Positions 61,016-64,000 of a stretch of 64,000 nucleotides of DNA are shown piece after piece. The notes under the pieces are model-generated. The model made no database searches, was not told where the DNA came from, and saw only the letters and a program-made list of their open reading frames with translations. The position numbers and the translations under genes were made by a program. Origin of the DNA: Candidatus Ribeiella danica (GTDB lineage Bacteria > Chloroflexota > Chloroflexia > Chloroflexales > Roseiflexaceae); NCBI GenBank assembly GCA_016717335.1, contig JADKFS010000019.1, positions 186,001-250,000 on the forward strand, written 5' to 3'. Each line of letters begins with the position of its first letter. Positions within the stretch are counted from its first letter, which is position 1.

Positions 61016-63910
61016 TCACGAGGGCTCGGCCGTGTGCTGCTGGAGCGCGGCGAGGTTCTGCAGCGAGAGGATCTCCAGCTCGCGGTCCTTGATCTCGCGA
61101 GCGATCGCCAGCGCCTCGCCGTAGTAGGCGGCCGCGGCGGCGCCGTCGCCGCGCGCCTCGGCGGTCATCCCGAGGTTGTTGAGCGTCCCGCCGACCCGCA
61201 TGCGGTCGCCCAAGTCGCGGTGCAGCTCGAGCGCGCCGCTCATCGACTGGATGGCCTGCGCGTGCTGGCCGAGCGCCTTGTGGATCACGCCGAGCAGGTT
61301 CAGCGCGCGGGCCATCTCGCGGGTGGCGTCGTACTCGGTGGCGAGCAGCAGCACCTGCTCGCCGAGCGCCAGCGCGGCTGCGGTATCGCCGATCTGGAAG
61401 GCGCACCAGCCCTCCAGCAGCAGCGCCATCGCCAGCTCGGTCTGCGCGCCGATCACCCGCGCGATCCGCTCGACCTGGGCGGCGCTCTCCAGCGCGGCGT
61501 GGAAGTCGCCTTGGCGCTCGCGCACCTCCGCCAGCCCGTACCAGGCGCGCGCCTGGGCCACCGCGTCGCCGGCGGTCTCGGCCGCGACGCGCATCGCCGC
61601 GTACTCCTCGGCGGCCTCGTTGTAGCGGCCCTGCCAGAGCAGCATCTCGCCCAGGCCCTCGTACGCGGCGGCGCGGCGCATCGCGGGCGCCACCTCGCGC
61701 CCCTCGGGCAGCAGCGCCAGCACCTTCTGGAAGGAGCCGATCGCAAGCTCGGAGGCGTAGATCGCCTGGGCCTGCCGCCCCGCGCGCGCGTACCAGTCGG
61801 CCGCGCGCTCCGGCTCGCCCGCCAGCTCGAAGTGCTCGCCGATCAGGCCGGCGTACTCGCCCACGCGCTCGCCGCTGCGCTCGATCAGCCACTCGCCAGC
61901 CTGGGTGTGGTACTGCCGGCGCGGGCGCCGCAGCACGCTGTCGTAGGTCACCTGGTGCAGCAGCGCGTGCTTGAAGCTGTACTCCTGGGCTCCATCGAAC
62001 GACGAGACCGCGCGCCGCAGAATCAGCCCCTTCTCGAGCAGCGTCTCGAGGCTGCGCAGCGTGCGCATGATGCTGGCCATGTCGCGGGTCGCGCGCGGAT
62101 CGCTCTGGCGGCGCGCCGCGTCCCGGGCGCGCCGCCCATCGGCGCTCAGCCGGTCGACCGCAGCATCCCAGAAGACGCGCCCGACCACCGACGCGCGCTG
62201 GAGCACCGCCCGCTCGTCGGGCGACAGCGCGTCCAGGCGCGCCTGCAGCACGCCGGTCAGCGTCGGCGGCACGCGCGCCGACGCCAGCCGCGCCGGCTCG
62301 ACCCGCCACTCGCCCGCGCCGGTGACGATCACGCCGTCCTCGATCAGCATCTTGATCAGCTCTTCGACGTAGAACGGGTTGCCCTCGGCCCGGCCCACCA
62401 CCAGGTCGACCAGCGCCTGGGGCGCGTCGATCGTGCGCCGGAGCAGCTCCGCTACCAGCTGGCGGCTCTCGCCCTCGACCAGCGGCCGCAGCGCCAGGAG
62501 CTCGTGCCCGGGCAGCCCCTGGCCCCAAACGGCCCGCCGCTCGAACAGCACCGGCCGGGCCAGCGCGACGATCAGCAGCGGCAGCTGGGCGCACGCGCGA
62601 GCCAGGTACTCGATTGCGTCGAGCGAGCTATCGTCGGCCCAGTGGATGTCCTCAAGGCAGATCAGCGCGGGGTGATCGTCGGTCGCCGCCTCGAAGAGCT
62701 GCGCGAGGTAGTGGAAGGCCCGGTCGCGCAGCTGGCGAGCGTTGTCGAGGATGCCGTGCAGGTGCGGGCTGGCCGAGAAATCGAAGCCGATCAGGTGGCC
62801 GATGAACGGCGCCCGCTCGATACCGGCGACGCCCATGAAGCTGCCGATGCCGGCCTCCAGCTTCTGCCGCGCCTCGGCCGCGCGGTCGCTGTCGTGGATC
62901 TGGAAGCGAAAGGCCAGTAGATCGCGGATCAGCGCGTAGGGCCGCCGGCCGGGCTCCTGGCCGGCGCGGCCGCGAAACAGCCACACGCCGCCCGTCGATA
63001 GGTCGATCCGGTCGAGGAACTCCTCGAGCAGGCGCGACTTGCCCACGCCCGCGTCGCCGACCACCGTGATCACGCGCACGGCCCGCTCGGACCGGACGGC
63101 CTCCAGCGCCTCGCCGAGCCGCGCCAGGTCGGCCTCACGCCCGACCAGCGGCGTCTGCACGCCCTGCACGCCGCGCCCGACCGTCTCGAACGTGCGCGGC
63201 CTGGCGCCGCGCACCAGGTAGACCTCGATCGGCTCGGGCTTGCCCTTGACGCTGAGCGGCGGCAGGGGCTGCACATCGAAGACGCTGCGGATGTGCCGGT
63301 AGGTGGCGTATGCGATCAGGACGCCGCCGGTGGGCGCGGCGTGCTCGAGCCGGCTGGCCAGGTTGATCGCGTCGCCGACCGCCGCGAAATCCTCGCCGGG
63401 TCGCCCGCCGAGGTGCGTGACCACGACCGGCCCGGTGTTGATGCCGATCCGCATCCCCAGGCGAATGCCGCGCGTGCGCTGCAGCTCCTCGTTCAGCTCC
63501 TCAAGCGCCGCGTGCATATCGAGCGCCGCGCGCACCGCGTACTCGGGGTCGCGCTCGCGGGCGGCCGGGATTCCGAAGATCGACATCACAGCGTCGCCGA
63601 TGAACTTCTCGATCCAGCCGCCGTGGCGCGTGATCGCCTCGGAGATCCGCCCGAAGTACGCGCGGATGATATCGCGCACATCCTCCGGGTCCATCGTCTG
63701 GGCGGTCGCGGTGAAGCCGACCATATCGGCGAAGAGCACGGTGACCTGCTTGCGCTGCTCGTCGACGGTGGCCAGGTGCTGGCGCAGCGGCGCGAGCGCG
63801 GCGTCGGTCAGCGCATCGCCGAGCACGGCCCGCCGGGCCTCGATCGCGGCAATCGTCTGCTCGATATCTTCACGGTTCGGCATCCTGGCGGCTCGCTCAA
63901 ATGCGTTCAT
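61016..63910 (-). CDS. Nucleotide cyclase fused to AAA ATPase and TPR-like repeats
   Basis: About 964 residues. A class III cyclase domain (about 50-240) has metal-binding D62 (VLFADMVGF) and D106 (KFIGDAVMSIFG) and the N183/R187 pair (INLASRLEH). An AAA/STAND ATPase follows, with P-loop GDAGVGKS (285-292) and CLEDIHWADDSSLD; the C-terminal third is TPR-like (e.g. AYEGLGEMLLWQGRYNEAAE). It probably couples ATP-driven signalling to cyclic nucleotide production; cAMP versus cGMP cannot be decided here. TATAAT lies only 11 bases upstream of the ATG, so the mRNA may be almost leaderless. Confidence 0.88.
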   Translation of the reverse strand: MNAFERAARMPNREDIEQTIAAIEARRAVLGDALTDAALAPLRQHLATVDEQRKQVTVLFADMVGFTATAQTMDPEDVRDIIRAYFGRISEAITRHGGWIEKFIGDAVMSIFGIPAARERDPEYAVRAALDMHAALEELNEELQRTRGIRLGMRIGINTGPVVVTHLGGRPGEDFAAVGDAINLASRLEHAAPTGGVLIAYATYRHIRSVFDVQPLPPLSVKGKPEPIEVYLVRGARPRTFETVGRGVQGVQTPLVGREADLARLGEALEAVRSERAVRVITVVGDAGVGKSRLLEEFLDRIDLSTGGVWLFRGRAGQEPGRRPYALIRDLLAFRFQIHDSDRAAEARQKLEAGIGSFMGVAGIERAPFIGHLIGFDFSASPHLHGILDNARQLRDRAFHYLAQLFEAATDDHPALICLEDIHWADDSSLDAIEYLARACAQLPLLIVALARPVLFERRAVWGQGLPGHELLALRPLVEGESRQLVAELLRRTIDAPQALVDLVVGRAEGNPFYVEELIKMLIEDGVIVTGAGEWRVEPARLASARVPPTLTGVLQARLDALSPDERAVLQRASVVGRVFWDAAVDRLSADGRRARDAARRQSDPRATRDMASIMRTLRSLETLLEKGLILRRAVSSFDGAQEYSFKHALLHQVTYDSVLRRPRRQYHTQAGEWLIERSGERVGEYAGLIGEHFELAGEPERAADWYARAGRQAQAIYASELAIGSFQKVLALLPEGREVAPAMRRAAAYEGLGEMLLWQGRYNEAAEEYAAMRVAAETAGDAVAQARAWYGLAEVRERQGDFHAALESAAQVERIARVIGAQTELAMALLLEGWCAFQIGDTAAALALGEQVLLLATEYDATREMARALNLLGVIHKALGQHAQAIQSMSGALELHRDLGDRMRVGGTLNNLGMTAEARGDGAAAAAYYGEALAIAREIKDRELEILSLQNLAALQQHTAEPS

Positions 63911-63920
63911 AGGAATGATG

Positions 63921-63926
63921 ATTATA
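63921..63926 (-). promoter_or_regulatory. -10 box giving a near-leaderless mRNA
   Basis: TATAAT on the minus strand 11-16 bases upstream of the cyclase ATG at 63910; no Shine-Dalgarno in the gap. Confidence 0.5.
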
Positions 63927-63934
63927 CTACGGCT

Positions 63935-64000
63935 GGACGCCGCGGGAGCGGCGCGTGCCCTCAGGCCCCGCGGCGGGGCTTCGCCCCTGGATCCCAAAAG
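63935..64000. repeat. Start of a GCATGCC-element-type flank at the window edge
   Basis: GGCCCCGCGGCGGGGC, then TTCGCCCCTGGATCCCAAAA match the GGGGCTTGCGCCCCTGGA / CCCCAAAA flank of copies 1 and 2. The core would lie beyond the window. Confidence 0.55.

Noticed and set aside
1..64000. tRNA, rRNA, tmRNA, RNase P RNA or riboswitches
   Set aside because: I scanned the spacers by eye and saw no convincing cloverleaf or conserved core. A tRNAscan-SE and Rfam search would settle this.

Overview
The window is about 64 kb of high-GC bacterial chromosome with dense, mostly short operons. I infer a filamentous Chloroflexota (class Chloroflexia, Roseiflexus/Kouleothrix-like). The grounds are GC-rich codon use, a complex I tail, cdaA-cdaR, mreBCD-mrdA-minCDE, large TPR and cyclase-AAA-TPR proteins, a DnaB intein, and intergenic spacers full of 7-8 bp iterations. 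There is no rRNA gene, I recognised no tRNA, and I saw no CRISPR array, so the taxonomy is an inference.

Layout. 1-6320: nuoJ(partial)-K-L-M-N, the membrane arm of NADH:quinone oxidoreductase. 6507-9623: a lipoprotein, then an HTH regulator with an ABC exporter. 9824-12595: a Thr-rich lipoprotein and a membrane Ser/Thr kinase carrying a DnaJ-type cysteine-rich region. 12976-17639: asnS, a small membrane protein, gatC, and the c-di-AMP pair cdaA-cdaR. 17768-28109 (minus): a giant TPR protein and a replication set (rplI, dnaB, a membrane protein, dnaD, a DnaC-type loader). 28241-36281 (minus): ABC-2 exporter, enoyl-CoA hydratase, DUF4129/DUF58/MoxR. 36511-42136 (plus): HU, birA, a propeller lipoprotein, Rel. 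42232-43839: speB and a PIN toxin/antitoxin pair. 44013-47140: an XdhC pair, MocA-like and molybdopterin-binding genes, a molybdoenzyme-maturation module. 47472-52831: ClpP, two hydrolases, FabI, an AI-2E/PerM permease. 52997-60749 (minus): mreB-mreC-mreD-mrdA-minC-minD-minE, the rod-shape and division-site cluster. 61016-63910: adenylate/guanylate cyclase fused to AAA and TPR regions.

Two things stand out. First, at least 25 spacers hold degenerate tandem 7- or 8-mers, usually as two arms in opposite orientation around a short unrelated loop, so each could fold as a hairpin. The motif differs from spacer to spacer (GTAGTCA, GTTTTGA, TGTAGAT, GACCAAAGACGAAG, CACCTTGT, CGTTAGAA, CCTGGTCT, GGTTCTGC, AACGATG), while period and symmetry are kept. 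They lie between co-directional or convergent genes, often abut a start codon in place of a Shine-Dalgarno sequence, and in several genes supply the stop codon or last residues. Second, dnaB is interrupted at the conserved LRESG site by an intein that has decayed through many small indels, and the extein after it is also damaged, so this copy of an essential helicase looks non-functional unless the assembly is wrong there.

Other repeats are a GCATGCC-core element in several copies and GC-rich multi-hairpin elements in which C-rich and G-rich outer arms enclose one or more perfect inner hairpins. A recurrent promoter form, extended -10 TGCTATAMT, precedes several operons.
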